44,292 nucleotides of DNA from Alistipes sp. (GTDB taxonomy: Bacteria; Bacteroidota; Bacteroidia; Bacteroidales; Rikenellaceae), in assembly GCA_017531305.1 (NCBI GenBank), contig JAFXLG010000018.1, positions 1-44,292 on the forward strand, given 5' to 3'. The notes under the pieces were generated by a model that had not been told where the DNA came from, made no database searches, and was given only the letters and a program-made list of their open reading frames with translations. The translations under genes were made by a program, and so were the position numbers. Of this stretch, positions 15,504-24,599 are shown piece by piece. Each line of letters begins with the position of its first letter. Within the stretch, counting starts at the first letter, position 1.

Positions 15504-16847
15504 ATGAGTAAGAACAAAATCAGCAGAAAAGATTTCTTGTCAACATCTGCATTGTTGGGTGTTTCAACACTTGTTGGTACATCAGCTCTCACTTCTTGCG
15601 GTGAGAAGGGTCCTGTTTACACTCCAATCAAGGAGGCTGGTACATACTACGTTCCAGAGTTGCCAGATAAGGCTATCGATGGTAAGGAGTTGAAGGCCGG
15701 CGTTATCGGTTGTGGTGGTCGTGGTTCAGGTGCTATCTTTGACCTTTTGAACGCTGCAAACGGCATTAAGGTTGTTGCATTGGGTGATACTTTTGCAGAT
15801 CGTCTTAATGGCTTGAAGGGTCGTTTGGCTAAGTCAAATCAGGTTGTTGCTGATGATAAGTGCTTCGTAGGTTTCGATGCTTACAAGAAGGTTATCGACT
15901 CAGGCGTTGATATGGTAGTTATCGCTACTCCTCCAGCATTCCGTCCTATCCATTTCCAGTATGCAACTGAGAAGGGTGTTCACTCATTCTTGGAGAAGCC
16001 AATCGCTGTAGATGCTAAGGGTTACCGTACAATCATGGCTACTGCTAAGCAGGCAAAGGCTAAGGGTTTGAGCGTTGTAACAGGTACACAGCGTCACCAC
16101 CAGCGTCCATACGTTGAGGCATTCAAGAAGATCCAGGAGGGTTGGATCGGTGAGATCACAGGTGGTAACGTATATTGGAACCAGTCTATGCTTTGGTATC
16201 GCGAGCGTCAGAAGGAGTGGACCGACACTGAGTGGATGATCCGCGACTGGGTTAACTGGAAGTGGTTGTCTGGTGACCATATCGTAGAGCAGCACGTTCA
16301 CAATATTGACGTATTCTTGTGGATGTCAGGTCTGAAGCCAGTTAAGGCTACTGCATTTGGTGCACGTCACCGCCGTATCACTGGTGACCAGTATGACCAG
16401 TTTGGTGTTGACTTCGAGATGGAGAACGGTATCCACATGCACTCTATGTGCCGTCAGATCAACGGTTGTTCAAACAACGTAAGCGAGTTCATCCAGGGTA
16501 CTAAGGGTTCTTGGAGCAGCGCAGGTGTTATCAAGGATTTGGCTGGTAACGTAATCTGGAAGTATGATGAGGAGGCTGCTAAGGCTGAGTTCCAGCAGCA
16601 CAACCCATACGTTTTGGAGCATGTTGATTGGGTTAACCACATCCGTAAGGGTACAGCTCACGATGAGGCTACAGAGTGTGCTATCTCTTGCTTGGCAGGT
16701 GTAATGGGTCGTGAGGCTGCTTACTCTGGTGGTACTGTAACATGGGACGAGATGAGCAAGTCTGCACAGGATTACATGTCTGAGTTCAAGCATGAGTTGG
16801 GCAAGCAGGATATGGATAAGTGCGTTGTCTTCACTCCAGGTAAGTAA
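15504..16847 (+). CDS. Exported Gfo/Idh/MocA family oxidoreductase (Tat-like lipoprotein signal)
   Basis: 447 residues. The N-terminus has SRKDFLSTSALLGVS, a Tat-like motif with one Arg replaced by Lys, and a lipobox (LTSC, C32), so it probably works outside the cytoplasm carrying its own tightly bound NAD. The Rossmann motif VIGCGGRGSG lies near 67, and EKP is at 164-166. The segment GDHIVEQHVHNIDVFLWM (about 257-275) supplies the catalytic His residues. Family members exported this way include glycoside-modifying enzymes (GH109 and 3-keto-glycoside dehydrogenases), which fits the neighbours. It is 81 nt after the cytochrome gene, which may be in the same transcript, and a terminator follows it. 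Confidence 0.88.
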   Translation: MSKNKISRKDFLSTSALLGVSTLVGTSALTSCGEKGPVYTPIKEAGTYYVPELPDKAIDGKELKAGVIGCGGRGSGAIFDLLNAANGIKVVALGDTFADRLNGLKGRLAKSNQVVADDKCFVGFDAYKKVIDSGVDMVVIATPPAFRPIHFQYATEKGVHSFLEKPIAVDAKGYRTIMATAKQAKAKGLSVVTGTQRHHQRPYVEAFKKIQEGWIGEITGGNVYWNQSMLWYRERQKEWTDTEWMIRDWVNWKWLSGDHIVEQHVHNIDVFLWMSGLKPVKATAFGARHRRITGDQYDQFGVDFEMENGIHMHSMCRQINGCSNNVSEFIQGTKGSWSSAGVIKDLAGNVIWKYDEEAAKAEFQQHNPYVLEHVDWVNHIRKGTAHDEATECAISCLAGVMGREAAYSGGTVTWDEMSKSAQDYMSEFKHELGKQDMDKCVVFTPGK

Positions 16848-16870
16848 TCATATTGATTCGCTAAACTATG

Positions 16871-16911
16871 AGGGTGGGGTAGGAGCTACAAACTCCCTCT
16901 CCACCCTTTTT
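16871..16911 (+). terminator. Intrinsic terminator
   Basis: AGGGTGG (16871-16877) pairs with CCACCCT (16901-16907), with an inner GGAG/CTCC stem and a T run at 16907-16911. It lies between the oxidoreductase and cupin genes, so read-through may be partial. Confidence 0.75.
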
Positions 16912-16936
16912 ACAAAATTCAGATGATTTCTCGATT

Positions 16937-17431
16937 ATGGCAGTAAAACCAAAGGTAGAGTTTATCGATCGGGAGTTGATGACTCGTGTAGCCGAAGAGG
17001 CTCGCTTGTCACCTCGCCTAAGGAAGAATTACGATTTCCATCGCTCTACCGATGAGCCTATCAATCGTTTGATTAATGTCATGCACCGAGGTACATATGT
17101 TCCCGTGCATCGGCACTTGAATCCTACTCGCTCGGAGAGTGTTGCACTCCTGAAGGGTAGGGTTGGCGTTACGATCTATGACGATGAGGGTAATCTTGTT
17201 GAGTGTCGTGAGGTCGCTCCTGCAAGCGATTGTGTCGGTTTCGATATCGAGGCAGGCGTGTGGCACGGCTTGGTGGTGCTGGAAGATGATACGGTGCTGT
17301 TTGAGATTAAGCAAGGTCCTTATGCTCCTATCGTTGCATCCAATATAGCGAGTTGGACTCCTGCCGCAGATGATGCCGTGGCGGTTGAGAATTTTATCAA
17401 AGAATTGGAAGAAAAGTTTACTAAACTATAA
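16937..17431 (+). CDS. WbuC-family cupin metalloprotein
   Basis: 164 residues with a cupin barrel: the metal-site set H58 and H60 (PVHRHLNPTRSE), E67 and H110 (GVWHGLVV). The match to the WbuC family, often found in sugar-nucleotide and LPS loci, rests on PINRLINVMHRGTYVPVHRH and the SESVALLKGRVGV segment. Exact chemistry is unknown; a sugar-modifying or sensing role is plausible. It has no signal peptide. It lies 11 nt before the exported TIM-barrel gene and is co-transcribed with it. Confidence 0.82.
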   Translation: MAVKPKVEFIDRELMTRVAEEARLSPRLRKNYDFHRSTDEPINRLINVMHRGTYVPVHRHLNPTRSESVALLKGRVGVTIYDDEGNLVECREVAPASDCVGFDIEAGVWHGLVVLEDDTVLFEIKQGPYAPIVASNIASWTPAADDAVAVENFIKELEEKFTKL

Positions 17432-17442
17432 CTATAGACTAT

Positions 17443-18342
17443 ATGAATAGAAAAGAATTTTTGCAGAAATCATTGGCAGGCGCAGCTGTTGTTGCTGCAG
17501 CTACTGCTCCAGTAGAGCTTTTGGCATCTTGCGCTCCTAAGAAGGGTAAGCCAGAGTTGCGTCTTTCATTCCAGGAGGGTACAGCTCCAGGTAAGAGCCT
17601 CAACGAGAAGTTCGATTATATGGAGAAGCTCGGTATCGTAGGTTTCGAGCCAGGCGGTCGTAACTTGGCTAACCGTGTAACTGAGATCCAGAACGCACTT
17701 AAGGGTCGTAACATTAAGCTTTCAGCTATCTGTGCTGGTTTCGGTGGCTTTATCTTGGCTGAGGATCCTGCTGTAAAGGCTACTTTCGACTCTACTATGC
17801 GCGATATCATCGCTGCTGCTGGTGAGTTGGGTTCTACAGGTGTTATCATGGTTCCTGCATTCAATGGTCAGAAGCCATGTAAGCCTCACACTCGTGAGAC
17901 TCGTGAGTATTTGTGCGAGCAGATGCATGAGTTGGGTGAGTACGCTTTGAAGCACAACACAACTGTTATCCTTGAGCCACTTAACCGTGGTGAGTGCCAC
18001 TACTTGCGTTTGGTAAGTGACGGTGCAGCTATTGCACGTGACTCTAAGAGTGCAGGTGTTAAGGTTATGGGTGACTTCTGGCACATGAAGGAGGAGACTA
18101 ATGACTATGCAGCACTTCTCTCTGCTGGTGAGTATTTGCAGCACGTACACGTAGCAAGCCGTGGTCGCCGCAGCATGCCAGGCGAGGATGGCGAGAAGGA
18201 CAACTACATCGATGGATTCCGCGCTTTGAAGGAGATGAACTATCCTTATTATGTTAGCTTCGAGTGCGGTTGCCAGGGTGATCGTAATGTAGTTTTGCCA
18301 GCTGCTGTTGAGCTTTTGCGTGAGCAGTGGAAGAAGGCATAA
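17443..18342 (+). CDS. Exported sugar isomerase/epimerase-like TIM barrel (xylose isomerase/AP-endonuclease-2 fold)
   Basis: 299 residues with a Tat-like N-terminus (MNRKEFLQKSLAGAAVV) and lipobox LASC (C30). The metal-binding residues of the family are present: E178 (ILEPLNRG), D211 and H214 (GDFWHMKE), H236 and E274 (SFECG). Cytoplasmic relatives isomerise or epimerise sugars, while exported ones in Bacteroidales may act as lyases or epimerases on 3-keto-glycosides. It is 11 nt after the cupin gene. The substrate is not identifiable. Codon use is strongly restricted, as in the exported oxidoreductase, suggesting high expression. Confidence 0.87.
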   Translation: MNRKEFLQKSLAGAAVVAAATAPVELLASCAPKKGKPELRLSFQEGTAPGKSLNEKFDYMEKLGIVGFEPGGRNLANRVTEIQNALKGRNIKLSAICAGFGGFILAEDPAVKATFDSTMRDIIAAAGELGSTGVIMVPAFNGQKPCKPHTRETREYLCEQMHELGEYALKHNTTVILEPLNRGECHYLRLVSDGAAIARDSKSAGVKVMGDFWHMKEETNDYAALLSAGEYLQHVHVASRGRRSMPGEDGEKDNYIDGFRALKEMNYPYYVSFECGCQGDRNVVLPAAVELLREQWKKA

Positions 18343-18362
18343 TTAAAATATAGGATTCGCAA

Positions 18363-18397
18363 TTCAGCATTGTTTAATTTGTGGAGCAATCGCTGAA
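18363..18397. other. Hairpin downstream of the isomerase gene
   Basis: TTCAGCATTG (18363-18372) pairs with CAATCGCTGAA (18387-18397), with a one-base bulge. There is no U run, so it may be a 3'-UTR stabilising structure rather than a terminator. Confidence 0.35.
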
Positions 18398-18429
18398 GTC
18401 TGTAATTCTATAATTATTTGACTCAATCT

Positions 18430-18480
18430 AACTCCCTCGGTAATTCTCAATCTATGAGTCTTTGCTGAGGGAGTTTGCAT
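18430..18480 (+). terminator. Terminator-like hairpin before the alkaline-phosphatase-superfamily gene
   Basis: AACTCCCTC (18430-18438) pairs with GAGGGAGTT (18467-18475) over 9 bp with a long loop, followed by a short T stretch. Weak or moderate terminator. Confidence 0.55.
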
Positions 18481-18494
18481 AAAGAAATTGACCG

Positions 18495-19373
18495 ATGAAA
18501 CGATATTTCTTTTTAATGACTATCCTGTTTGTCGCTTTGCTCTCTTCGTGCGGGAGTAAGCGTCATGCAGAACATATTTTCTTGATTGGTTTCGATGGCT
18601 GGGGCTCGTATTGTATGGATTCGGTTGATATGCCCAACACCAGAGCCTTGATGGAGCAGGGATGCTACACCTTGAAGAAGCGTACCGTTCTCCCATCGGT
18701 GAGCGCACCTAATTGGGCTTCAATGTTCATGGGTGCTACAACCGAGCTTACGGGATGGACCAATAACGGCAATTCGGCACCTCTTGCACCTGCTTATGTG
18801 AATGAGAATGGCGTATTCCCTACAATCTTCTCTCTCATTCGTGAGCAGATCCCAGGGGCTAAGACTGCCTGCATCTATGAGTGGGGTGGCATTAAACCGT
18901 TGATTGACTATCAGACTATTGACTATTGCCATCAGGAGAAGCCTGAATATATTGCGGCAAAGTCGGTGGAATATATCAAGAGTGTTAAGCCCGATTTTAT
19001 GGCTATCATCTATGATGATCCCGACCATGTCGGACATAGCAAGGGACACGATACGGCGGAATACTACGCCCGTATGGAGGAGCTGGACGCTTGTCTTGGT
19101 GAGATTGTCGCAGCGATTAAGGAGGCTGGCATATATGACGATAGTATCATTATTATTACATCTGACCACGGTGGTATTGGCACAGGTCATGGCGGTCAGT
19201 CGATGATGGAGATGGAGACTCCTTTCATCATTGCGGGTAAGAATATCAAGCAGGGAGGTGAGTTCTTTGAGGTGATGTTACAGCAAGATACAGCCCATAC
19301 TCTTGCCGAGGCTTTCGGCTTGGATATCCCACAGGTGTGGAATGGAAATTCGATGTCTCATATTTTTGAGTAG
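18495..19373 (+). CDS. Alkaline-phosphatase-superfamily lipoprotein (nucleotide pyrophosphatase/phosphodiesterase type)
   Basis: 292 residues with a lipobox (LSSC, C19). Metal and active-site motifs are FDGWG (D34), LPSVSAPNW (S70 as candidate nucleophile), YDDPDHVGHSKG and TSDHGGIGTGHG. These are typical of the phosphodiesterase/sulfatase/phosphopentomutase superfamily branch that includes NPP enzymes. It would act in the periplasm or at the cell surface; the substrate is unknown. It sits 33 nt before the CcsB gene and may share its transcript. Confidence 0.85.
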   Translation: MKRYFFLMTILFVALLSSCGSKRHAEHIFLIGFDGWGSYCMDSVDMPNTRALMEQGCYTLKKRTVLPSVSAPNWASMFMGATTELTGWTNNGNSAPLAPAYVNENGVFPTIFSLIREQIPGAKTACIYEWGGIKPLIDYQTIDYCHQEKPEYIAAKSVEYIKSVKPDFMAIIYDDPDHVGHSKGHDTAEYYARMEELDACLGEIVAAIKEAGIYDDSIIIITSDHGGIGTGHGGQSMMEMETPFIIAGKNIKQGGEFFEVMLQQDTAHTLAEAFGLDIPQVWNGNSMSHIFE

Positions 19374-19406
19374 TCGAAATGTTTATAAACTCAAAAAATT
19401 AATACA

Positions 19407-20690
19407 ATGACCTTACAATGGGGTTATAAACAAGCATTCTTGCGTTGCGCCTTGCTTTTCGTGGTGGGCGTAGTGTTGCAGATTGCATTTGGTGATTTCT
19501 CAAATAGGTTCCTGCGCCAGCCGTGGGGACTTATTTTCGCTATCAACTATCTATATCTGTTGATAGTTATATATGTCCAGAGTGATAAGTGGAAGTGGAT
19601 GCGTCAGATATATGACCATCATGCGATGATCTCGACTTTAAGCTCGATGGTTATCCTTACGATAATCTTCGGTCTTACGCGTCAGGATCCCGATACTGAA
19701 GGCATTGTCGGGATGTTGGGTTTTTCTCGCATGACAAGTTCATGGAGTTTTAATATCCTTTTGGTTTACTTTATGACTGCTTTGGGCGTGAATGTAGTGC
19801 AGGATCTGCATCGTTGGCGTCAGAGGCGTTTGGCTGCTATCCTTTCACACATAGCTGTTTTTACAATCCTTTGTGTCGGGACATTTGGAAGTGCGGGTAA
19901 GGAGCGTGTTACTATCACTACCTCGCTCGATAAGGCTGCACACATAGGACGCGACAAGGCTGGTAACTCGATGGAACTTCCTTTTGCCATTACCCTTAAG
20001 GAGTTTACGATGGAGGAGTATCCTGCCAAATTATATATACTCGACACCAAGACCGAGCAATCTTCCAAAGAGTATCTTTTGGTAGAAGAGGAGGGCTTGA
20101 CGCAGGAAATTGATGGGTGGCGCGTAGAGGTCATCAAGAGTCTCGATATGGCAGGGGCTATCCCTGGTCAGGCGGAGTTCCGCGAGATGAAACATGTCGG
20201 AGCTGCACCTGCCGTATATGTTAAGGCTGAGAATCTGAAGTCGGGGCAGAAGTACGAAGGTTGGGTAAGTTGCGGAAGCCATATCTTCGAGCCTTCGTTC
20301 CTTCGTTTGGGCGAGCGTTATGCTGTTGCCATGCCACGCCGCGAAGCTAAGCGATATCTTTCTCGTATCGTGGTGATCGATTCTGAGGGTGAATCGCACC
20401 GCTTCAATGTCGAAGTGAACCATCCTGCTACGCTCGGATCGTGGAAGATATATCAGGTTGGATATGATACTGCTCGCGGTCGTTGGAGTACGCATAGCGT
20501 GCTGGAGTGTGTGCGAGATGGCTGGTACCCAGTAACTCATTGCGCCTTGTGGCTCACTCTTTTGGCAGGCGTGGTTATGTTCCTCACAGCTGGAGGTCGT
20601 AAGGTTGCAAAGTCTAAGCGGGAAACCAAAAAGCAGCCTCTTACAAACGCAAAAAGTGTAACAAAGCACAGAAAGGAGGGTAAACGATGA
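19407..20690 (+). CDS. ccsB: Cytochrome c biogenesis protein CcsB (ResB-like)
   Basis: 427 residues with about five N-terminal TM segments (within residues 10-155), a large periplasmic domain and a C-terminal TM (about 380-398). The ResB/CcsB signature is NHPATLGSWKIYQVGYD. With CcsA it forms the System II heme delivery and ligation complex for c-type cytochromes. The stop overlaps the CcsA start (ATGA at 20687-20690), so the two are translationally coupled. In many Bacteroidetes they are fused as CcsBA, but here they are separate genes. The likely client in this window is the tetraheme fusion at 13887. Confidence 0.88.
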   Translation: MTLQWGYKQAFLRCALLFVVGVVLQIAFGDFSNRFLRQPWGLIFAINYLYLLIVIYVQSDKWKWMRQIYDHHAMISTLSSMVILTIIFGLTRQDPDTEGIVGMLGFSRMTSSWSFNILLVYFMTALGVNVVQDLHRWRQRRLAAILSHIAVFTILCVGTFGSAGKERVTITTSLDKAAHIGRDKAGNSMELPFAITLKEFTMEEYPAKLYILDTKTEQSSKEYLLVEEEGLTQEIDGWRVEVIKSLDMAGAIPGQAEFREMKHVGAAPAVYVKAENLKSGQKYEGWVSCGSHIFEPSFLRLGERYAVAMPRREAKRYLSRIVVIDSEGESHRFNVEVNHPATLGSWKIYQVGYDTARGRWSTHSVLECVRDGWYPVTHCALWLTLLAGVVMFLTAGGRKVAKSKRETKKQPLTNAKSVTKHRKEGKR

Positions 20691-21469
20691 GTTGGAATGA
20701 ACTGATATATTATGCCATAGCCTCTATCCTTTGTTGGGTTGCGGGTGCTGTGATGGCGTTTAAATCTCAGAAGCGTTGGCACGCCGCGGCGTTGTCAATT
20801 ACGGGATCTGTGATCTTCTTTGCCTATATCATCGGCATGTGGATCGCTCTTGAGCGTCCGCCAATGCGTACTATGGGCGAGACTCGTCTGTGGTATTCGT
20901 TCTTTTTGTCGGTGGCGGGTGTAGTTGTATATCTGCGCTGGCGATATAAATGGATTCTGAGCTTCGGTACAATGATGTCGGTGGTCTTTATCTGCATCAA
21001 CCTCTTTAAGCCCGAAATCCATAGCAAAACGCTTATGCCCGCGTTGCAGAGTCCATGGTTTGTGCCTCATGTGATTGTCTATATGTTTGCCTATGCCATG
21101 ATGGGTGCTGTGACTCTGTTTGCTCTCTATTTGTGGCTGCGCAAATCGCCTAAGCTGGCGTCAGATGAGGAACTCAGGGTGTGTGATAATCTGGTGCGTA
21201 TCGGCTGGTCATTCCTTACCTTGGGTATGGTTATGGGTGCACTGTGGGCTAAGCAGGCTTGGGGCGATTATTGGACTTGGGATCCCAAGGAGACTTGGGC
21301 GGCAGCTACATGGCTCAGTTATCTGTTGTATCTGCATATGCGCCCTCATGTGAAGGATCAGAACCTCAATTTCGCCTTGTTGCTGTTCTCTTTCCTTTTG
21401 TTGCAGATGTGTTGGTATGGTATCAATTATTTGCCATCGGCACAAGGCGCAAGTGTTCATGTATATTAA
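20687..21469 (+). CDS. ccsA: Cytochrome c biogenesis protein CcsA (heme-handling, WWD)
   Basis: 260 residues with about eight TM segments and the tryptophan-rich WWD heme-binding motif WGDYWTWDPKETW near 193-205. A periplasmic-side His occurs in PWFVPHVIVY. This is the heme-export half of System II. It overlaps the CcsB gene by 4 nt and is followed after 12 nt by a GH43 gene, presumably in the same transcript. Confidence 0.92.
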   Translation: MSWNELIYYAIASILCWVAGAVMAFKSQKRWHAAALSITGSVIFFAYIIGMWIALERPPMRTMGETRLWYSFFLSVAGVVVYLRWRYKWILSFGTMMSVVFICINLFKPEIHSKTLMPALQSPWFVPHVIVYMFAYAMMGAVTLFALYLWLRKSPKLASDEELRVCDNLVRIGWSFLTLGMVMGALWAKQAWGDYWTWDPKETWAAATWLSYLLYLHMRPHVKDQNLNFALLLFSFLLLQMCWYGINYLPSAQGASVHVY

Positions 21470-21481
21470 AAGTTAGATGAT

Positions 21482-22447
21482 ATGAAGAAGTTTGCTCTTT
21501 TACTCATTTTGTTGACCAATTTCGGTCTCATGGCTATGGCGCAGTCCAAGGATGGTTCTGCCGAGGAGGGACAGTTGCTTTTGGCTGATCCATTTATTTT
21601 GGAGGAAGACGGCTGGTACTACATCTATGGCACTCACTCCAATGATGGTATTGTTGTCTATCGTTCACAAGATCTTAAGACGTGGAGCGACCTATGCGGA
21701 AATGCCAAGGGTGGTTTGGCTCTACATAAAGATGATTCGTGGGGCGAGAAGTGGTTCTGGGCTCCCGAGGTCTATAAAATTGGTCGCAAATATTTGATGA
21801 CATATAGTGCCGAGGAGCATATCTGCTATGCCGAGTCGGACTCTCCTTGTGGACCTTTTGTACAGCGCGAAAAACGCCCATATATGGAAGAGAAGGGTAT
21901 CGACTCTTCGATCTTTTGGGATAAGGGCAAGCCTTATATCTTCTGGGTGAGATTCCAGCCTTATGGCATTTGGGTTGCCGAGCTTAGTGATGATATGTCG
22001 AGAGTGAAGATCGAAGGAGCAAAGTTGGTGTTGAAACCCGAGGCTAATACATGGGAACAAGTGCAGGCTTATGTCTCTGAAGGACCATGCGTTATTCACC
22101 ACGAGGGTAAATACTACCTCACATATAGCTGCAACGATTACCAGAGTCTGGATTATGCCGTAGGTTATGCCGTGTCGGATAATGTCACAGGACCTTATGT
22201 GCGTTATGAGAGCAATCCTATTCTGCATCGCCATTTGGGATATGTCGGTACGGGACATCATTCGCTTTTTAAGCGAGGTAAGGGTTACTATATGGTCTAT
22301 CACGCCCATAATAATCGTGGCAAAATACACCCTCGCCAGACGCTGATCGCGCCGCTGGTGATGAAGCGTGACAAAAAATCTCAGAATCAATATGTGATGT
22401 CGGTGTCGAATAAACTTATCATCCCGAAGGTGGGGGAGAATGAGTAA
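21482..22447 (+). CDS. GH43 family glycosidase
   Basis: 321 residues with a Sec signal peptide (AMAQ cleavage near 20). The beta-propeller acidic triad is D36 (LLADPFIL), D141 (GIDSSIFW) and E200 (VSEGPCVI). Overall it resembles beta-xylosidase, alpha-arabinofuranosidase or galactan-acting GH43 members (YYIYGTHSNDGI, WAPEVYKIG, GTGHHSLFK). The exact linkage cannot be told from sequence. It is the last gene of the CcsBA transcript and ends at a bidirectional terminator. Confidence 0.87.
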   Translation: MKKFALLLILLTNFGLMAMAQSKDGSAEEGQLLLADPFILEEDGWYYIYGTHSNDGIVVYRSQDLKTWSDLCGNAKGGLALHKDDSWGEKWFWAPEVYKIGRKYLMTYSAEEHICYAESDSPCGPFVQREKRPYMEEKGIDSSIFWDKGKPYIFWVRFQPYGIWVAELSDDMSRVKIEGAKLVLKPEANTWEQVQAYVSEGPCVIHHEGKYYLTYSCNDYQSLDYAVGYAVSDNVTGPYVRYESNPILHRHLGYVGTGHHSLFKRGKGYYMVYHAHNNRGKIHPRQTLIAPLVMKRDKKSQNQYVMSVSNKLIIPKVGENE

Positions 22448-22451
22448 AAGA

Positions 22452-22486
22452 AAAGAGCGAGATTGTAATAGCAAATCTCGCTCTTT
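22452..22486. terminator. Bidirectional terminator between convergent genes
   Basis: AAAGAGCGAGATT (22452-22464) pairs with AATCTCGCTCTTT (22474-22486), a perfect 13-bp stem, with T-rich sequence on both flanks. It serves the GH43 gene (+) and der (-). Confidence 0.88.
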
Positions 22487-22503
22487 AGGTTATATATAGA
22501 ATT

Positions 22504-23808
22504 CTACTTCTGTCTGAAATATATCTGGATCGGTACACCCGAAAAATCCCACTCTCCGCGGATCTTGTTCTCCAAGTAGCGGCGATAGTTCTCCTTGATA
22601 TACTGAGGTAAGTTCACGAAGAATGCAAACTGAGGCGTTGGCGTTGGCAACTGCGTAGCATACTTTATGCGGATATACTTACCTTTGGTCGATGCTGGTG
22701 GATAATCCTCGATTATAGGAAGGATAAAGTCGTTAAGCTCCGAAGTAGGGATACGGCGGCGGCGAGAATTATATACTCGTATAGCCTGCTGCAATACCTC
22801 CAAGATACGCTGCTTGTTCAGCACCGAAGTAAAGATGATTGGAATATCGTTAAACGGAGCGAGCTTCTTCTCCAAAAACTCTCTCCACTCCTTCATCGTG
22901 TTGTTCTCCTTCTCGATCAAGTCCCACTTGTTGACCACAATCACACAACCCTTACGGTTGCGCACAATCAGATTATGGATGTTCAAATCCTGCGACTCCA
23001 AACCCTGCTGGGCATCGAGCATCAGGATACAGACGTCAGAGTTCTCGATAGCACGAATCGAACGCATCACCGAGTAGAACTCCAGATCCTCCATCTCCTT
23101 ACCTTTCTTACGCATACCAGCAGTATCCACCAAATAGAAATCCATGCCGTATTTGTTATAGCGCGTGTGGATCGAATCGCGAGTAGTACCAGCTATGTTG
23201 GTCACAATATTGCGCTCCTCACCCAAAAGTGCGTTGGTGAGCGATGATTTACCTACGTTAGGGCGACCTACGATAGTGATGCGTGGCAAATCCTCCATCT
23301 CCTCAGCCTTGGCATCTTCTGGAAGATTCTTCAGAATCTCATCCATCAAATCGCCCGTACCGCTACCAGACATTGAGCTGATACAGAATACATCACCCAA
23401 ACCGAGTGAATAGAATTCGTGCGACTGATAAATCAGATCGTAATTATCTACTTTGTTACAAACCACCAATACCTTCTTCTCAGAACGGCGCAACACATCT
23501 GCCATCATCATATCCAGATCGGTGATACCAGTCTTGACCTCGACCATGAAGAGGATCAAATCTGCCTCATCAATTGCCAATAATACCTGACGGCGAATCT
23601 CATCCTCGAAGATATCATCTGTATTTACGGCATAACCACCCGTATCGATGATCGAAAACTCCTTGCCATTCCAGTCGGTCTTGCCGTAGTGTCTGTCACG
23701 AGTTGTACCAGCAGTCTCGTCAACGATAGCCTGACGATGACCCACCAAACGGTTGAAAAGAGTTGATTTACCCACGTTAGGGCGACCTACGATAGCTACT
23801 AAACTCAT
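22504..23808 (-). CDS. der: Ribosome-biogenesis GTPase Der (EngA)
   Basis: 434 residues with two tandem G domains, each with GRPNVGKS/T (about 7-15 and 181-190), DTGG/DTAG switch II, and NKxD motifs (NKVD, NKWD). A C-terminal KH-like domain (about 355-430) follows. This is the diagnostic layout of Der, which helps 50S subunit assembly. Full length. It is a single gene on the reverse strand with its own -7 element (23859-23866). Confidence 0.97.
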   Translation of the reverse strand: MSLVAIVGRPNVGKSTLFNRLVGHRQAIVDETAGTTRDRHYGKTDWNGKEFSIIDTGGYAVNTDDIFEDEIRRQVLLAIDEADLILFMVEVKTGITDLDMMMADVLRRSEKKVLVVCNKVDNYDLIYQSHEFYSLGLGDVFCISSMSGSGTGDLMDEILKNLPEDAKAEEMEDLPRITIVGRPNVGKSSLTNALLGEERNIVTNIAGTTRDSIHTRYNKYGMDFYLVDTAGMRKKGKEMEDLEFYSVMRSIRAIENSDVCILMLDAQQGLESQDLNIHNLIVRNRKGCVIVVNKWDLIEKENNTMKEWREFLEKKLAPFNDIPIIFTSVLNKQRILEVLQQAIRVYNSRRRRIPTSELNDFILPIIEDYPPASTKGKYIRIKYATQLPTPTPQFAFFVNLPQYIKENYRRYLENKIRGEWDFSGVPIQIYFRQK

Positions 23809-23858
23809 AGTGTTATCTTGCTAATTTATACTTTTTCTAATACCCAATTCTTCGGGTG

Positions 23859-23866
23859 CAAAGATA
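23859..23866 (-). promoter_or_regulatory. -7 element of the der promoter
   Basis: Reads TATCTTTG on the minus strand, a TAnnTTTG match, about 50 nt before the der ATG. No clear -33 TTG. Confidence 0.5.
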
Positions 23867-23938
23867 ATGTAAACTTGGTGAAGAAAAAAGTTTTACGAAA
23901 TAAAAGCGGCTTAATTTCGGAGTTTGACGAAAAATATG

Positions 23939-23946
23939 TATATTTG
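23939..23946 (+). promoter_or_regulatory. -7 element for the beta-barrel/phoH operon
   Basis: TATATTTG matches TAnnTTTG, about 31 nt before the ATG at 23978. The nearest TTG is too close (12 nt), so confidence is moderate. Confidence 0.4.
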
Positions 23947-23977
23947 AAAAATATAATAGACTGTTTTGGATGGTTGT

Positions 23978-24595
23978 ATGAAGTTAAAAGGTCTGATATT
24001 GTTGCTTGCGGTGGTTGTGTGTGGTATTTTCGAATCTCACGCCCAACGCTTAGAGGAGCATTTCTACTCATCTGCTCGCTATCGCCGTATGGAGATGGGC
24101 GTTGTGGCAGGTGGTGCCTACCTTTTCACTTCGATGCCCGAAGCCATCAATGCTTCAGCCAAATTGGGCTTCAGGGCAGCTCTTCAGATGTCATATATCT
24201 GGCAGGAGAGATGTGCATTGCAGTTGGAGATAGGTTATTTGCATAATAAGATCGAAGCGGGAGCAGAGTCCAATCGACTCGATGTGAAATCTAACGTGTT
24301 GGAAATCCCTTTGCTCTTCTCTTATCGAGGCTTGGGCAGGATGCGTTTCAACGTGGGACCTCAATTCTCGTTGGGAGGCACTGCACGATACCAACTGCCC
24401 ACCGAGAAGATCGAGTTTGGACGTTTGCGCTCTACGGTAGGCTATGTATTGGGCGTGGGAGTTGATCTATCTGATCACCTATTGCTGGAGGCTCGATATA
24501 CGGGTAATTTTAGACAAACACTCAACTACTTCGAAGGCATGGAGTTCGATTCACGCTCTTCGTGGGCTACGTTGAGTATTGGATATATGTTTTAA
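23978..24595 (+). CDS. Outer-membrane beta-barrel protein (OmpW/PorT-like)
   Basis: About 205 residues with a signal peptide (cleaved after SHA, followed by QRLEEHF). The rest has alternating amphipathic strands (MEMGVVAGGAY, FRAALQMSYIW, SNVLEIPLLFSYR, LLLEARYTGNF) and ends in an aromatic residue (SIGYMF), as expected for an 8- to 10-stranded OMP_b-brl barrel. The ATG at 23978 gives a normal signal peptide and is preferred over a TTG at 23966. It lies 4 nt before the phoH-like gene. The role is unknown. Confidence 0.8.
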   Translation: MKLKGLILLLAVVVCGIFESHAQRLEEHFYSSARYRRMEMGVVAGGAYLFTSMPEAINASAKLGFRAALQMSYIWQERCALQLEIGYLHNKIEAGAESNRLDVKSNVLEIPLLFSYRGLGRMRFNVGPQFSLGGTARYQLPTEKIEFGRLRSTVGYVLGVGVDLSDHLLLEARYTGNFRQTLNYFEGMEFDSRSSWATLSIGYMF

Positions 24596-24599
24596 GTAA

